Shown here: positions 43,924 through 53,053 of the stretch, in pieces
Numbering within the stretch: the stretch's first letter is position 1
Layout: each line of letters opens with the position of its first letter
The notes under the pieces: model-generated
What the model was told of the DNA's origin: nothing
The model's database searches: none
The model's input: only the letters and a program-made list of their open reading frames with translations
Translations under genes and position numbers: made by a program
Source of the DNA: DATAOG01 sp963840925
GTDB taxonomy: Bacteria; Pseudomonadota; Alphaproteobacteria; Geminicoccales; Geminicoccaceae
Assembly (NCBI GenBank): GCA_963840925.1
Contig: CAWJAY010000055.1
Location: forward strand, 147,388 to 211,387
Reading direction: 5' to 3'
Length of the DNA: 64,000 bases

Positions 43924-44295
43924 CTATTGTGCGGAATGCAGGTCGGCGCGGAGCGCCCGGGTCGCGCCGAGGTAGACGTGCTCGGGCCTGTGATCGGCGG
44001 GCGCGTAGTAGTGGGCGAGCACCCTGATCACCCGTGGCATCGCCCCCGGCACGTCCATCTCGCGGTTACACAGCAGCGGGACGTGGTCGAGGCCGAGCTC
44101 CCGCGCGGCGACCGCCGGGAACTCGGCGTTCAGGTCGTCGGTGCAGGTGAAGATCACGGATACGAAGTCGCCGGAGTCGAGCCCGTTGCGCTCGATCAGC
44201 TCGATCAGCAGCTCGCGGGTGGCGGCCAGGATGGGCACGGCGGCGTTGCGATCCACCTGCACGGCGCCCCGCAGTCCCCAGAGTCGGCCGGTCAT
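43924..44295 (-). CDS. aroH: Chorismate mutase, AroH type
   Basis: 123 residues, the monofunctional trimeric AroH fold. LWGLRGAVQVDRNA carries the active-site Arg, SVIFTCTDDLNAEFPA the middle, and CNREMDVPGAMPRVIRV the conserved Glu and Arg that bind chorismate. It converts chorismate to prephenate, the substrate of tyrA in this region. Start and stop are coupled to neighbours: it overlaps the pseudouridine synthase gene by 4 bases, and hisC begins 5 bases after its stop. Confidence 0.93.
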   Translation of the reverse strand: MTGRLWGLRGAVQVDRNAAVPILAATRELLIELIERNGLDSGDFVSVIFTCTDDLNAEFPAVAARELGLDHVPLLCNREMDVPGAMPRVIRVLAHYYAPADHRPEHVYLGATRALRADLHSAQ

Positions 44296-44987
44296 CGTGC
44301 GGCATCCTTCCAGAGGCGCCGCAGCTCGGCTGTCCGCAGCCTCCGGGCCTCGCCCTCGCGCAGCTCGCCGAGGCGCAGCGGCCCGAAGGCGGTCCGCCGC
44401 AGCTCGACCACCTCGTTGCCAACGGCCTCGACCATGCGTCGCACCTGCCGGTTGCGGCCCTCCCGGATCGTGAGCTCGATCACCCGCGGCGAGATTCGCC
44501 GCACCCGGGCGGGCGCGGTGGGCCCGTCGTCGAGCTCGACCCCCTGGCGCAGACGGCGCAGGTCGCCGTCCGACGGCGGCCGACGAAGCCGAGCGCGATA
44601 GGTCCGGGGCACCTCGTAACGGGGGTGGGTGAGCCGGTTGGCGAGCTCGCCGTCGTTGGTGAGCAGGATCAGCCCGGTCGAGTCGGCGTCGAGCCTGCCG
44701 ACCGGATAGAGCCGCCGGGGCGAGTCGATCAGGTCGGTCACCGCGCGCCGGCGGCCGGGCTCCCTCGCGGTCGAGGTCACGCCGGCCGGCTTGTTCAGGA
44801 CCCAGACCTCGCGCGGCTCGGGGCTCACCGGGCGCCCGTCGACCTCCACCCCGCTCTCGTGCTCGACGTCGCGCGCGGGGTCGCGGACGACCTCGCCGCC
44901 GACCCGTACCCGGCCGGCTGCGACCAGCTCCTCGGCGCGCCGCCGCGAGGCGACGCCCGAGTGGGCCAGGTACTTGGCGAGGCGCAC
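44292..44987 (-). CDS. rRNA pseudouridine synthase, RsuA/RluB family
   Basis: 231 residues. An N-terminal S4 domain (MRLAKYLAHSGVASRRRAEE) is followed by the catalytic domain with LYPVGRLDADSTGLILLTND, whose Asp attacks uridine, and the EGRNRQVRRMVEAVG motif. It isomerises a specific uridine in 23S or 16S rRNA. It stands after scpB and overlaps aroH, the usual scpA-scpB-rluB order. Confidence 0.92.
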   Translation of the reverse strand: MRLAKYLAHSGVASRRRAEELVAAGRVRVGGEVVRDPARDVEHESGVEVDGRPVSPEPREVWVLNKPAGVTSTAREPGRRRAVTDLIDSPRRLYPVGRLDADSTGLILLTNDGELANRLTHPRYEVPRTYRARLRRPPSDGDLRRLRQGVELDDGPTAPARVRRISPRVIELTIREGRNRQVRRMVEAVGNEVVELRRTAFGPLRLGELREGEARRLRTAELRRLWKDAAR

Positions 44988-45002
44988 CCGCCGAAGCTAC
45001 AT

Positions 45003-45566
45003 CTACTGTGCCCGCTGCTCCCCGGCCCGCAGCAGCCGCTCGCGCAACTCGGCCTCGTCGGCCGGCGAGGGGTCGAAGCGCGCCGGGTCCGGAAGCGCGT
45101 CGAGCCCGGCGAGGCCGAACAGGCGCTCGAACAGAGGCGTCGTGCGGTAGATCACGGCGCCGAAGCGCGACCGTCCCGATTCTGCGATCAGGCCGCGCTC
45201 GGTCAGCGTCTGAACGGCGGACTCCGACGAGACGCCGCGGATGCGGGCGATCTCCGGACGGGAGACGGGCTGCAGATAGGCGACGATCGCGAGCGTCTCG
45301 GCCTGCGCCTGGGTGAGCGGGGGCGTCCTCGGCCGCGCCAGCAACCTCCGGGCCGCCTCCTCGGCGTCCGGGTGCGCGGCCAGGGAGTAGCCGCCCGCGA
45401 CCTCGCGCAGGACCACGCCGCGTTCGGCCAGCGACGCGCCGAGCAGGTCGACGGCGCGGTCGACCTCGGCCTCGGTGACGTCGCAGGCCTCCGCGAGATC
45501 GGCGGTGCTCACCGGTTCGGGCGAGAGGAACAGCAACGCCTCGACGATGCGCTCGAGCGAGCTCAT
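45003..45566 (-). CDS. scpB: Segregation and condensation protein B
   Basis: 187 residues with two winged-helix units: LERIVEALLFLSPEPVSTADLAE and later QAETLAIVAYLQPVSRPEIARIRGV, the conserved ScpB motif. It dimerises and joins ScpA and SMC in the condensin complex. The start overlaps the scpA stop by 4 bases. Confidence 0.94.
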   Translation of the reverse strand: MSSLERIVEALLFLSPEPVSTADLAEACDVTEAEVDRAVDLLGASLAERGVVLREVAGGYSLAAHPDAEEAARRLLARPRTPPLTQAQAETLAIVAYLQPVSRPEIARIRGVSSESAVQTLTERGLIAESGRSRFGAVIYRTTPLFERLFGLAGLDALPDPARFDPSPADEAELRERLLRAGEQRAQ

Positions 45567-46282
45567 CCCGACTCGATCCGTATCGGGCCGAACGTCTCAT
45601 CCTGCTCCCAGGTCGCCTCACCGCGCTTGTGCATCTCGAGCAGCGCGAACAGGGTCACGGCCTGCGTCAGGCGATCCTCGGAGCCGAACGCCTGGTCGAA
45701 GTCGAGCGCGTCGCGCGCGGCGAGCAGTTCTCGCAGCACCTGCAGGCGGCGCTCGAGCGATACGGTCGGCCGGATGTGGCTGGTGTCGGGGCGCGGCGGG
45801 GTCCGCAGCAGGTCGCCGATCGCCGCCGCCAGCTGATCGGCCTCGTAGGAGGGCCTGGCGGCGTCGAGCGCCACCCGGCGCAGCTCCGCGGGCAGGGGCG
45901 CCGAGCGGTACAGATACCGCCGCCCGTCGGCGAACCGCTCGACGAGGTGCGCCGCCGCGCCGCGGTAACGGCGGTACTCCAGCATCCGCGCGAGCAGCTC
46001 CTCCGCCGCCTCCTCCGGGCCGAGCTCGAGCGCCTCCTCCTCGGGGGCCGGCAGCAGCAGCCGCGACTTCAGCTCGAGCAGCGAGGCGATCAGCACGAGG
46101 AACTCGGTCGCCGCCTCGAGGTCGAGGTCGCCCTGCTCCTCGACGTGCTCGAGGTAGGCGATCACGATCTCGCCCAGCTCGAGCTCCGCCAGCGCGATCT
46201 CCTCCCGCAGGACGACGGTCATCAGGAGGTCGAACGGCCCGGCGAAGACGTCGAGGTCGAGGTCGAGCTCGGCGGCTCTCAT
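45563..46282 (-). CDS. scpA: Segregation and condensation protein A (kleisin)
   Basis: 239 residues. The N-terminal LDVFAGPFDLLMTVVLREEIAL segment binds the SMC neck. A Glu-rich middle has EFLVLIASLLELKSRLLLP. The C-terminal winged helix ends near FALLEMHKRGEATWEQ and caps SMC. The ATG at 46282 has no clear Shine-Dalgarno, and longer in-frame starts exist. It forms the scpA-scpB-pseudouridine synthase-aroH-hisC unit. Confidence 0.92.
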   Translation of the reverse strand: MRAAELDLDLDVFAGPFDLLMTVVLREEIALAELELGEIVIAYLEHVEEQGDLDLEAATEFLVLIASLLELKSRLLLPAPEEEALELGPEEAAEELLARMLEYRRYRGAAAHLVERFADGRRYLYRSAPLPAELRRVALDAARPSYEADQLAAAIGDLLRTPPRPDTSHIRPTVSLERRLQVLRELLAARDALDFDQAFGSEDRLTQAVTLFALLEMHKRGEATWEQDETFGPIRIESG

Positions 46283-46414
46283 TGGTCGCGGTGCACCAGG
46301 TTGCGCTTCGCGAGACGCGAGTCCATTGGTGGCGGAGCGTAGAGGGCGTCCCGGTCGCCTGGCCCGTTGACCGCGGGCTCGTCCGGGGCTAACGTTCTCG
46401 AGGGGACAGTCGGC

Positions 46415-47419
46415 GTGATCATGGCGACCGGATTGCTCTACGCATACGACATCGATGCGCTCGAGCGGGAGCCACGGCATGTCGGGACCGGCCACGGCCG
46501 GGGCGCGCTCGCGGTCGCCGACGACGAGATCTGGGTAGCCAACGCGGTCAGCCAATCGCTGGCAAGGCTGGACCGGGACACCCTCGCGATCACGGCCATG
46601 CTGCGATTGCGCCAACTCCCGGTCGCGGCCGCCTTCGACGGCAGCCTGGTCTGGGTCGTCTGCAGAAACGGCTGGCTGTGGAAGGTCTCGCCCGCGGAGC
46701 CCTCCGCGGAGGGTGTGGCCCGGCTCGGGCGGCGGGCACGCTGCCTTGCGACGAGCGGTGGCGCCGTCTGGGCCCTGCGTGACTCGGGCGAACTCATCCA
46801 AGTGGAGCCGAACACGGGCGGCATCGCGCTCCAATGCCGCGCCGGCCGCGGGGCGCGCCAGTTGGCGGTCGGCGCGGACGCGATCTGGGTCGTCACCGCT
46901 CGCGGCCGGAGTCTCGCCCGTGTCGACCCAACCTCAGGTCAGATTCAGACGCCGATCGCGCTTCCAGGGCGAGCGGTGGATCTGGCGCTCGACCAAGAGA
47001 CGGCGTGGGCCGCCTGCCGTCAGCGCCGACACGCGGGGAACGGGGTGCTCGCCGCAGTCGATCGGATCACGGGCGAGCTTCGGGAGTCCGTGGCGCTGAG
47101 CGGACAGCCGCGCGCGATTGCGATCGGCGCCGGAGCCATATGGGCCGGGTGCTCGCATCGCGGGGCCAAGCACCGCGGCACCATTCAGCGTTTCCACCCA
47201 CCCACGGGGGAGGCCACGCTAGCGATCAGCTCCAGCCCATGGCCGGTAGATCGACTGGCGGTCAGCGGACGGTCGCTGCTCGCAACGATGCGGGTTGGCG
47301 GCAGCGACGCCGGGCGGGCCGAGACTGGTGTGTTCGGCGGAGAAACTCTCGGCGATCTCGGCGATCTCGGCGGGCTCGGCGACGGTGGCGGAGGGGGTAA
47401 CGGCGGGGGTGGAGGCTGA
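46415..47419 (+). CDS. YncE-like beta-propeller protein
   Basis: 334 residues from a GTG with AGGGGA 8 bases upstream; an ATG two codons later is the alternative. It has six or seven blade-like repeats with an xxIWVxN/xxVWVV pattern (ADDEIWVANAVSQSLAR, GSLVWVVCRNGWLWK, ADAIWVVTARGRSLAR, AGAIWAGCSHRG). There is no signal peptide, so it is cytoplasmic unless secreted otherwise. The last ~25 residues are a Gly/Asp low-complexity tail. No function can be assigned. Confidence 0.65.
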   Translation: MIMATGLLYAYDIDALEREPRHVGTGHGRGALAVADDEIWVANAVSQSLARLDRDTLAITAMLRLRQLPVAAAFDGSLVWVVCRNGWLWKVSPAEPSAEGVARLGRRARCLATSGGAVWALRDSGELIQVEPNTGGIALQCRAGRGARQLAVGADAIWVVTARGRSLARVDPTSGQIQTPIALPGRAVDLALDQETAWAACRQRRHAGNGVLAAVDRITGELRESVALSGQPRAIAIGAGAIWAGCSHRGAKHRGTIQRFHPPTGEATLAISSSPWPVDRLAVSGRSLLATMRVGGSDAGRAETGVFGGETLGDLGDLGGLGDGGGGGNGGGGG

Positions 47420-47438
47420 TCGGCCGCGCCCGGCTTCG

Positions 47439-48431
47439 CTATCGCGGGCCGACGCCCATCGCCTTGCGCACGTCGGCGAGCGTCGGCGATGCGATCGCGC
47501 GCGCCTTCTGGGCGCCCGCGACGAGGATGCGCTCGAGCACGTCCTCGTCCTCTCGAAGCTCGGCGTAGCGCTCGCGGGTCGGGGCGAGGTAGTCGACGAC
47601 CGCCTCGGCGACCGCGGTCTTGAACGCTCCGTACCCCTGGCCCGCGAACTCCTCCTCGATGCGCTCGGGCTCGACCCCGCGCACGACCGCGAGGATCTCG
47701 ATCAGGTTGGCGATCCCGGGCTTGTCGGGCGCGCGGCGAACCTCCGTGCCCGAATCGGTGACGGCCGCGCCGATCTTGCTCGCCACCACGTCGGGCTCGT
47801 CGAGGATGTAGACGGCGCCCTGCTCGCTGGACGCGGTCGTCGACATCCGGGCCGTCGGGTCCTGGAGGTCCATGATCCGCGCGCCGACCTCGGGGATGCG
47901 GTGCTCGGGGACGACCAGCAGGTCGCGCCCGCCGCCGAAGCGGGCGTTGAAGCGTTCGGCGATGTCGCGCATCAGCTCGACGTGCTGGCGCTGGTCGTCG
48001 CCGACCGGGACCTCCTCCGCCCGGTAGGCGAGCACGTCGGCCGCCTGCAGCAGCGGATAGAGAAAGAGCCCCGCGGAGACCAGTTCGCGTTGCTGAGCGG
48101 ACTTCTCCTTGAACTGGTGCATCCGGTTGAGGTCGCCCCAGGCGGTGACGCTGGAGAGCAGCCAGGAGAGCTCGGAGTGCTCGTGCACGTCGCCCTGGCG
48201 AAAGAAGATGCAGCGCGCCGGGTCGAGCCCGGCGGCGAGCAGGATCGCGGCCGTGTCGTAGGTGAACTGGCGCAACTCGGCCGGGTCGTAGGGGACCGTG
48301 GTCGCGTGCAAGTCGACGATGCAGTAGATCGCCTCACCGCGATCCTGGCCCTCGACGTACTGGCGGATTGCGCCGATGTAGTTGCCGAGGTGCTTGCGTC
48401 CGGTCGGTTGTATGCCGCTGAAGATCCTCAC
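47439..48431 (-). CDS. trpS: Tryptophanyl-tRNA synthetase
   Basis: 330 residues, class I synthetase. The HIGH-type motif is PTGRKHLGNYIGAIR near residue 9, with the GDD/QDQ region VPVGDDQRQHVELMRDIA and MSTTASSEQG at the position of the KMSKS loop, where the usual Lys-Met-Ser-Lys-Ser has become Arg-Met-Ser-Thr-Thr. GTG start with a TAGATT -10 hexamer 8 bases upstream. It charges tRNA-Trp. Confidence 0.93.
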   Translation of the reverse strand: MRIFSGIQPTGRKHLGNYIGAIRQYVEGQDRGEAIYCIVDLHATTVPYDPAELRQFTYDTAAILLAAGLDPARCIFFRQGDVHEHSELSWLLSSVTAWGDLNRMHQFKEKSAQQRELVSAGLFLYPLLQAADVLAYRAEEVPVGDDQRQHVELMRDIAERFNARFGGGRDLLVVPEHRIPEVGARIMDLQDPTARMSTTASSEQGAVYILDEPDVVASKIGAAVTDSGTEVRRAPDKPGIANLIEILAVVRGVEPERIEEEFAGQGYGAFKTAVAEAVVDYLAPTRERYAELREDEDVLERILVAGAQKARAIASPTLADVRKAMGVGPR

Positions 48432-48439
48432 GCGCAGGG

Positions 48440-48445
48440 AATCTA
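48440..48445 (-). promoter_or_regulatory. -10 element TAGATT of trpS
   Basis: TAGATT on the minus strand, 8 bases before the GTG start, overlapping the stop codon of the upstream transporter gene. Confidence 0.4.
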
Positions 48446-50104
48446 GATGGTTGATTCCACGAACTCGTGCGCGCGCGTAGCGCGGCTCAGGTGGGCGCTA
48501 GGCTCGGCTCGCGCTCGCGGCTCCGGTGCAGGCGCGCGATCGGCGCACCGGCCACACTCGCCGGCGGTGGCGGTCGGCCCGGGGCCGGGGCGCGGCTCGG
48601 GCGGGCGCTCCGGGTTGCGGACGCCGACGAGGGCGATCACGCCTCCGGCGGCCATCAGCACGGCCGCGATCAGCATGCCGAGCTGGAAGGCCGACTCCGA
48701 CGAGTCGAGGATGTCGGCCCGAAGCGATGCCGCCTCGGCGTCGGGGACGCCGCTGACGTCTCCGCCCGAGAGCGGCTGCTCCTTGGACGACTCGACCGCC
48801 TCGGCCGCCTCCGCACTGAGCTGCCGATTGGCGGTGCGGTCGTCGAGCGTCGAGCTGAACTGGGCCGAGACCACCGTTCCGAGCGCGGCGATCGCGAGCA
48901 CACCGGCAACCCGGGCGACCGCGTTGTTGACGCCCGAGGCAACGCCGACGTGCCGCTCCTCGACCGAGTCGAGCACCGTCGTCGTCAACGGCGCCACCGT
49001 CATCGACAGACCGAGTCCGAACAGCACCATCGCTGGCAGCACCTGTGTCACGTAGTCGGGCTCGGAGTCCAATCCGACCAGAAGGCCGAGGCCGATCGCG
49101 CCGATCAGCGGCCCGACCCCCATCGGCAGCCGGGGCCCGATCCGCGACGCGAGCGCCCCGAAACGGCCCGAGAGCGCGAACAGCAGCACCGTCACCGGGG
49201 TCGTCGCCGCGCCGGCCTGGAAGGCGGTGTATCCGGCGACCTGCTGCAGGAACAGGGTGATGAAGAAGAACGCCCCGCCGAGGGCCGCGTACACGCACAG
49301 CGTCGCCAGGTTGACGGTGCTGAAGTTGTGCGATCGAAACAGCTCGAGCGGGAGCACCGGAGCACGCGCTCGCGACTCCCACCAGACGAAGAGGACCAGG
49401 CAGGCGATGCCGCCGACCAGGGGCCCCCACACGATCGGGTCCGAGAAACCGTAGAGCGGCTGCTCGATCAGGGCGAACACCGGCCCCGCGAGCCCGAGCG
49501 CCGAGAGCGCGATCCCGAGCCAGTCGATCCCGTGGACGGCCTCGGGATCGGAGCTCTCGGGAACCGCGCGCAGGGCCAGCCACACGGTGGCCGCGATCAG
49601 CGGCACGTTGACCCAGAAGATCAACCGCCAGTCGAGCTCGACCAGCAGGCCGCCACCCGCCGGTCCGATCAGGGTCGAGATCCCGGCCCAGGCCGTCCAC
49701 AGGCCGACCGCCCTCCCGCGCGCCTCGCCCTCGAAGCTCGCGGCGAGGAGCGCCAGCGAGCCCGGGACCAGGAGCGCGCCGGCGATCCCCTGCAGGGCGC
49801 GGGCGCCGACCAACGTCTCGTCGGTGGGCGCGATCGCGCAGAGCACCGAGGTGATGGCGAACCCGACGAGACCGAGGACGAAAATCCGCCGGCGCCCGAA
49901 CAGATCGCCGAGCGAACCGCCGACGAGCAGGAACGCGACCAGGGTGAGCAGGTAGGCCTCGACGACCCACTGCTGGCCGGCCAGGCCCGTGTCGAGGTCC
50001 TCCTGGATCGTCGGCAGCGCGACGTTGACCACGGTCGAGTCGAGGAAGACGACCGTCGAGCCGAGAATCGTCGCCACGAGGGTGAGGCGCTGCTGGCGGG
50101 TCAC
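48443..50104 (-). CDS. MFS drug exporter, DHA2 family (14 helices)
   Basis: 553 residues from a GTG start. Motif C-like start LGSTVVFLDSTVVNVALPTI in helix 1, motif A GGSLGDLFGRRRIF, and ARALQGIAGALLVPGSLALL in helix 4. A 14-helix topology ends at LIAAVLMAAGGVIALVG, followed by a 60-residue Pro/Arg/Ala-rich cytoplasmic tail. Proton-driven efflux of drugs or dyes is typical (EmrB/QacA). No regulator gene adjoins it. Confidence 0.9.
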   Translation of the reverse strand: MTRQQRLTLVATILGSTVVFLDSTVVNVALPTIQEDLDTGLAGQQWVVEAYLLTLVAFLLVGGSLGDLFGRRRIFVLGLVGFAITSVLCAIAPTDETLVGARALQGIAGALLVPGSLALLAASFEGEARGRAVGLWTAWAGISTLIGPAGGGLLVELDWRLIFWVNVPLIAATVWLALRAVPESSDPEAVHGIDWLGIALSALGLAGPVFALIEQPLYGFSDPIVWGPLVGGIACLVLFVWWESRARAPVLPLELFRSHNFSTVNLATLCVYAALGGAFFFITLFLQQVAGYTAFQAGAATTPVTVLLFALSGRFGALASRIGPRLPMGVGPLIGAIGLGLLVGLDSEPDYVTQVLPAMVLFGLGLSMTVAPLTTTVLDSVEERHVGVASGVNNAVARVAGVLAIAALGTVVSAQFSSTLDDRTANRQLSAEAAEAVESSKEQPLSGGDVSGVPDAEAASLRADILDSSESAFQLGMLIAAVLMAAGGVIALVGVRNPERPPEPRPGPGPTATAGECGRCADRAPAPEPRARAEPSAHLSRATRAHEFVESTI

Positions 50105-50186
50105 CGGGCGAGTCTCGCAGGCGGGACCTCGTGGCCGCCCGGCGGCGTATCCGGGGCAGCGACCGATTCACGCGAAGGAGGCCGAG

Positions 50187-51257
50187 ATGTCGCGCAAGCT
50201 CCGTTCGTTGCTCGCCCCGGGGGCGGTCCTCGTCGCCCTCGCGGGCGCCGCGTCGCCGGCGGCAGCCGACGGGTTGCCGGTGCCCTTCGACGGGGCCACC
50301 AACGCAGGCGTCCCGAGCCTCGACGGCGACTACCGCTACTCGGCGGTCAGCGGCGGCAGGAGCACGACGGCGCTGCGAATCGCGACCGGCACCGGCGAGA
50401 TCCAGCGCAGTCTGCGGCTGCGCGGCGACTTCGCGGTGCCGCTGGTCGCTTACGACTCGACCCCGAGCGGGCTCTCGGCCGACGGACGGACGCTGGCGCT
50501 GATCGAGCCCCGGCGACGGTTCCCGCGTGCACGGACCACGTTCGCGTTGATCGACGCCGAGCGGCTGCGGCTGCGCGACCGGCTGACGCTCGACGGCGAC
50601 TTCAGCTTCGACGCCCTGTCGCCGGACGGGCGGACGATGTACCTGATCCACTACCCGCAGCCGCGCGACCCGACTGCGTACGAGGTCCGCGCCTACGACC
50701 TCCGGCGCGGCCGGCTGCTGCACGACCCGATCGTCGATCCGGACGAGCCCGGCGAGGAGATGGCGGGCTGGCCGCAGACCCGGTCGCTGAGCCCGGACGG
50801 GCGCTGGGCGTACACCCTGTATCTGCCCGCCGAGCGCGACCACCCGCCGTTCATCCACGCGCTCGACACGGAGCGCGGCACCGCCGTCTGCATCGACCTC
50901 GATGCGCTCGCGGAGTTCCGCAACTTCGTCGGCCTCTCCCTGCAGCCGAGCCCGGACGGCAGCGTGCTCACCGTGGCCCGGGGCCGCAGGGCGCTCGCCG
51001 ACGTCGACCTCTCCTCGTTCGAGGTCAGCGAGCCGGCGGCGCCGCCGGCGCCGGAGGGGTCGGCGGCCGACGACGGCGACGGGCTGCCCTGGGCGCTGAT
51101 CGCCGGTGGCGCGGCGCTGCTGATCTGTGCGGCGGCGCTCGTCGCACGCCGGCGGCGACCCGAGCGGCCGGCGACGGTCGGGCTCGACCCGCTGGTCGAG
51201 CTCGAGCGGGATGGCGATGACGCGGAGGTGGCGAAGGAGCGCGAGCCGGTCGCCTGA
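50187..51257 (+). CDS. Exported membrane-anchored beta-propeller protein
   Basis: 356 residues with AAGGAGG 8 bases before the ATG. A signal peptide (LLAPGAVLVALAGAASPAAA) precedes a propeller with PD40/YncE-like repeats (TPSGLSADGRTLALIE, DALSPDGRTMYLIHY, SLSPDGRWAYTLYLP). A Pro/Ala linker and one C-terminal membrane helix (WALIAGGAALLICAAALVA) with a basic stop-transfer follow. It faces the outside of the cell. It precedes the sigma factor module and may belong to its surface sensing (inference). Confidence 0.75.
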   Translation: MSRKLRSLLAPGAVLVALAGAASPAAADGLPVPFDGATNAGVPSLDGDYRYSAVSGGRSTTALRIATGTGEIQRSLRLRGDFAVPLVAYDSTPSGLSADGRTLALIEPRRRFPRARTTFALIDAERLRLRDRLTLDGDFSFDALSPDGRTMYLIHYPQPRDPTAYEVRAYDLRRGRLLHDPIVDPDEPGEEMAGWPQTRSLSPDGRWAYTLYLPAERDHPPFIHALDTERGTAVCIDLDALAEFRNFVGLSLQPSPDGSVLTVARGRRALADVDLSSFEVSEPAAPPAPEGSAADDGDGLPWALIAGGAALLICAAALVARRRRPERPATVGLDPLVELERDGDDAEVAKEREPVA

Positions 51258-51343
51258 GCGACCGCATTCCCCACATGACCGCTACCGCGGCGATCCTCCA
51301 CCTCCCCGAGCCGCCCGCCGCAGCGGGACAATTCTCGGTGCCG

Positions 51344-51925
51344 ATGAGCGCCGACCCGGCCTCAGAGCGACTTGCGGCGGTGCGCCGTGCACCGCGCGCA
51401 CCGGGCAAGCGACGCGAGGGGGCACTCGTCCGCGACGCGCAGCGAGGCTCTAGCGAGGCGCTGGAGGAGCTCTTCCGCCGCCACTGGCGGCGCGCCCACC
51501 GAGCCGCGTTCCTGGTCATCGGCGACCCGGCAGCCGCCGAGGACATCGCCCAGGAGTCGTTCCTGGCCGCAATCCGGGCGCTCGACCGCTTCGACCGCCG
51601 GCGGCCGTTCGGTCCGTGGCTGCACCGGATCACGGTCAACCGGGCGATCGACTTCTCCCGGGCGCGGTCGCTTCGCGCCGAGAGCGTCCTCTCCGCGGCG
51701 GCCGAGGGCGTCGCGCCCGAGCGCGACGCGATCTCGGACGAGCTCCTGGCGGCGCTGGCGAGCCTCGGCCCCGAGCACCGGGCCGTGGTCGTGCTGCGCT
51801 ACGTCCTCGAGTACACGCCGGGGGAGATCGCCGAGATCCTCGGGTTGTCGCGCGGGACCGTGAACTCGCGGCTGCGGCGCGGCCTCGACCGCCTGCGCCC
51901 CGATGGTGGAGGAGGGCGGCTCGTG
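51344..51925 (+). CDS. ECF RNA polymerase sigma factor
   Basis: About 190 residues with sigma region 2 (EELFRRHWRRAHRAAFLVIGDPAAAEDIAQESFL) and region 4 (LGPEHRAVVVLRYVLEYTPGEIAEILG, SRGTVNSRLRRGLDRL). In the sequence as given the frame runs on into the next gene without a stop. If one base near 51,898-51,902 is dropped, it reads RPMVEEGGS and stops at a TGA overlapping the next GTG (GTGA), the usual arrangement. An upstream in-frame ATG at 51275 would add 23 residues. Confidence 0.82.
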
Positions 51926-53044
51926 ACGGCCGACCGCGAGCTCGGCCGGCGCCTGCGGGACGTCAGGGTCCCGGGTGAGCACGAGGCCGAGGAACGGTCC
52001 TGGGAGATCGTCCGCGCCGCCTACGCCGAGCGATCGCCGCTCGCGCCCGCCCACCGTACGCGTCGCCTCGTTCTCGCGCTCGCCGGCGGCGCAGCCGCGC
52101 TCGCGATCGGGCTCAGCCCCGCCGGGGCCAAGGTCGGGGAGCTGGTCCGGGAGATGGGCGACGCGGTCGGGATCGGCGAGCAGGACGCGAAGCCCGCGTT
52201 GCGCTCGCTGCCGGCGGCCGGCGAGCTGCTGGTCGAGTCCGGGCAAGGGCCCTGGATCGTGCGGGAGGACGGCTCCAAGCGCCTGCTCGGCGACTACGAC
52301 GAGGCGTCCTGGTCGCCGCGCGGCCTGTTCGTGGCGGTCACCGACGGGCGCGAGCTGATCGCGGTCGAGCCCGGCGGCGAGGTGCGGTGGACGATCGACG
52401 CGCCGGGACCCGTCCACGATCCGCGGTGGGGCGGGATCGGCTTCGACACGCGGATCGCCTATCGCAGCGGCAACGACCTGTGGGTGGTCGACGGCGACGG
52501 CAGCGACACGCGGATGGTCGCCCGCGGCGTGGCGCCCGTGCCGCCGGCATGGCGACCGCTCTCACCCGAGGCGAAGCTGACGCCCGGCGCCCTGCCTGTG
52601 CACGTGCTGGTCTACCGCGACCGCGGGGGCGGAATCAGGGCGCTCGACTCCGAGACCGGCCGGCGGCTCGCGATCGCGCCGGGCGACGCCCGCCTGCTGT
52701 CGGCGCCTCCGTCGGGCGCGCCTGCGAGGCGGGCGACGTCCCCGGCCGACGGCAGCCTGGCGACGCTGCACCGCGCCGGCGGGCGCGACGAGCTCTCGGT
52801 CCAGGGCGACCACGGCACGCGGGTCCTGTTCGCGGCCCGGGGTTCGCTCAGCGGGCCCACCTGGTCGCCCGACGGCCGCTGGCTGCTGCTCGGGTGGCCG
52901 CGCGCCGACCAGTGGCTCTTCATCCCGGCCGAGCGCTCGGGACGGGTCATCGCGATCGACCGCGTGAGCGAGCAATTCGACCCCGGCGACACCGGCGCCG
53001 GCGCCTTCCCGCGCGTGAGCGGCTGGATCCTGCCGCAGCGGTGA
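51923..53044 (+). CDS. Membrane-anchored propeller protein paired with ECF sigma factor
   Basis: 373 residues from a GTG with a textbook GGAGGAGGG 6 bases upstream, evidence that translation starts here although the sigma frame reads through. A cytoplasmic ~50-residue N terminus (VTADRELGRRLRDVRVPGEHE) is followed by one membrane helix (RRLVLALAGGAAALAIGLS) and an outward PD40-like propeller (WSPRGLFVAVTDGREL, WSPDGRWLLLGW). Position and topology suggest an anti-sigma or sensor role, but no zinc-binding anti-sigma motif (HxxxCxxC) is visible. Confidence 0.72.
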   Translation: MTADRELGRRLRDVRVPGEHEAEERSWEIVRAAYAERSPLAPAHRTRRLVLALAGGAAALAIGLSPAGAKVGELVREMGDAVGIGEQDAKPALRSLPAAGELLVESGQGPWIVREDGSKRLLGDYDEASWSPRGLFVAVTDGRELIAVEPGGEVRWTIDAPGPVHDPRWGGIGFDTRIAYRSGNDLWVVDGDGSDTRMVARGVAPVPPAWRPLSPEAKLTPGALPVHVLVYRDRGGGIRALDSETGRRLAIAPGDARLLSAPPSGAPARRATSPADGSLATLHRAGGRDELSVQGDHGTRVLFAARGSLSGPTWSPDGRWLLLGWPRADQWLFIPAERSGRVIAIDRVSEQFDPGDTGAGAFPRVSGWILPQR

Positions 53045-53053
53045 CCCCGGCCC

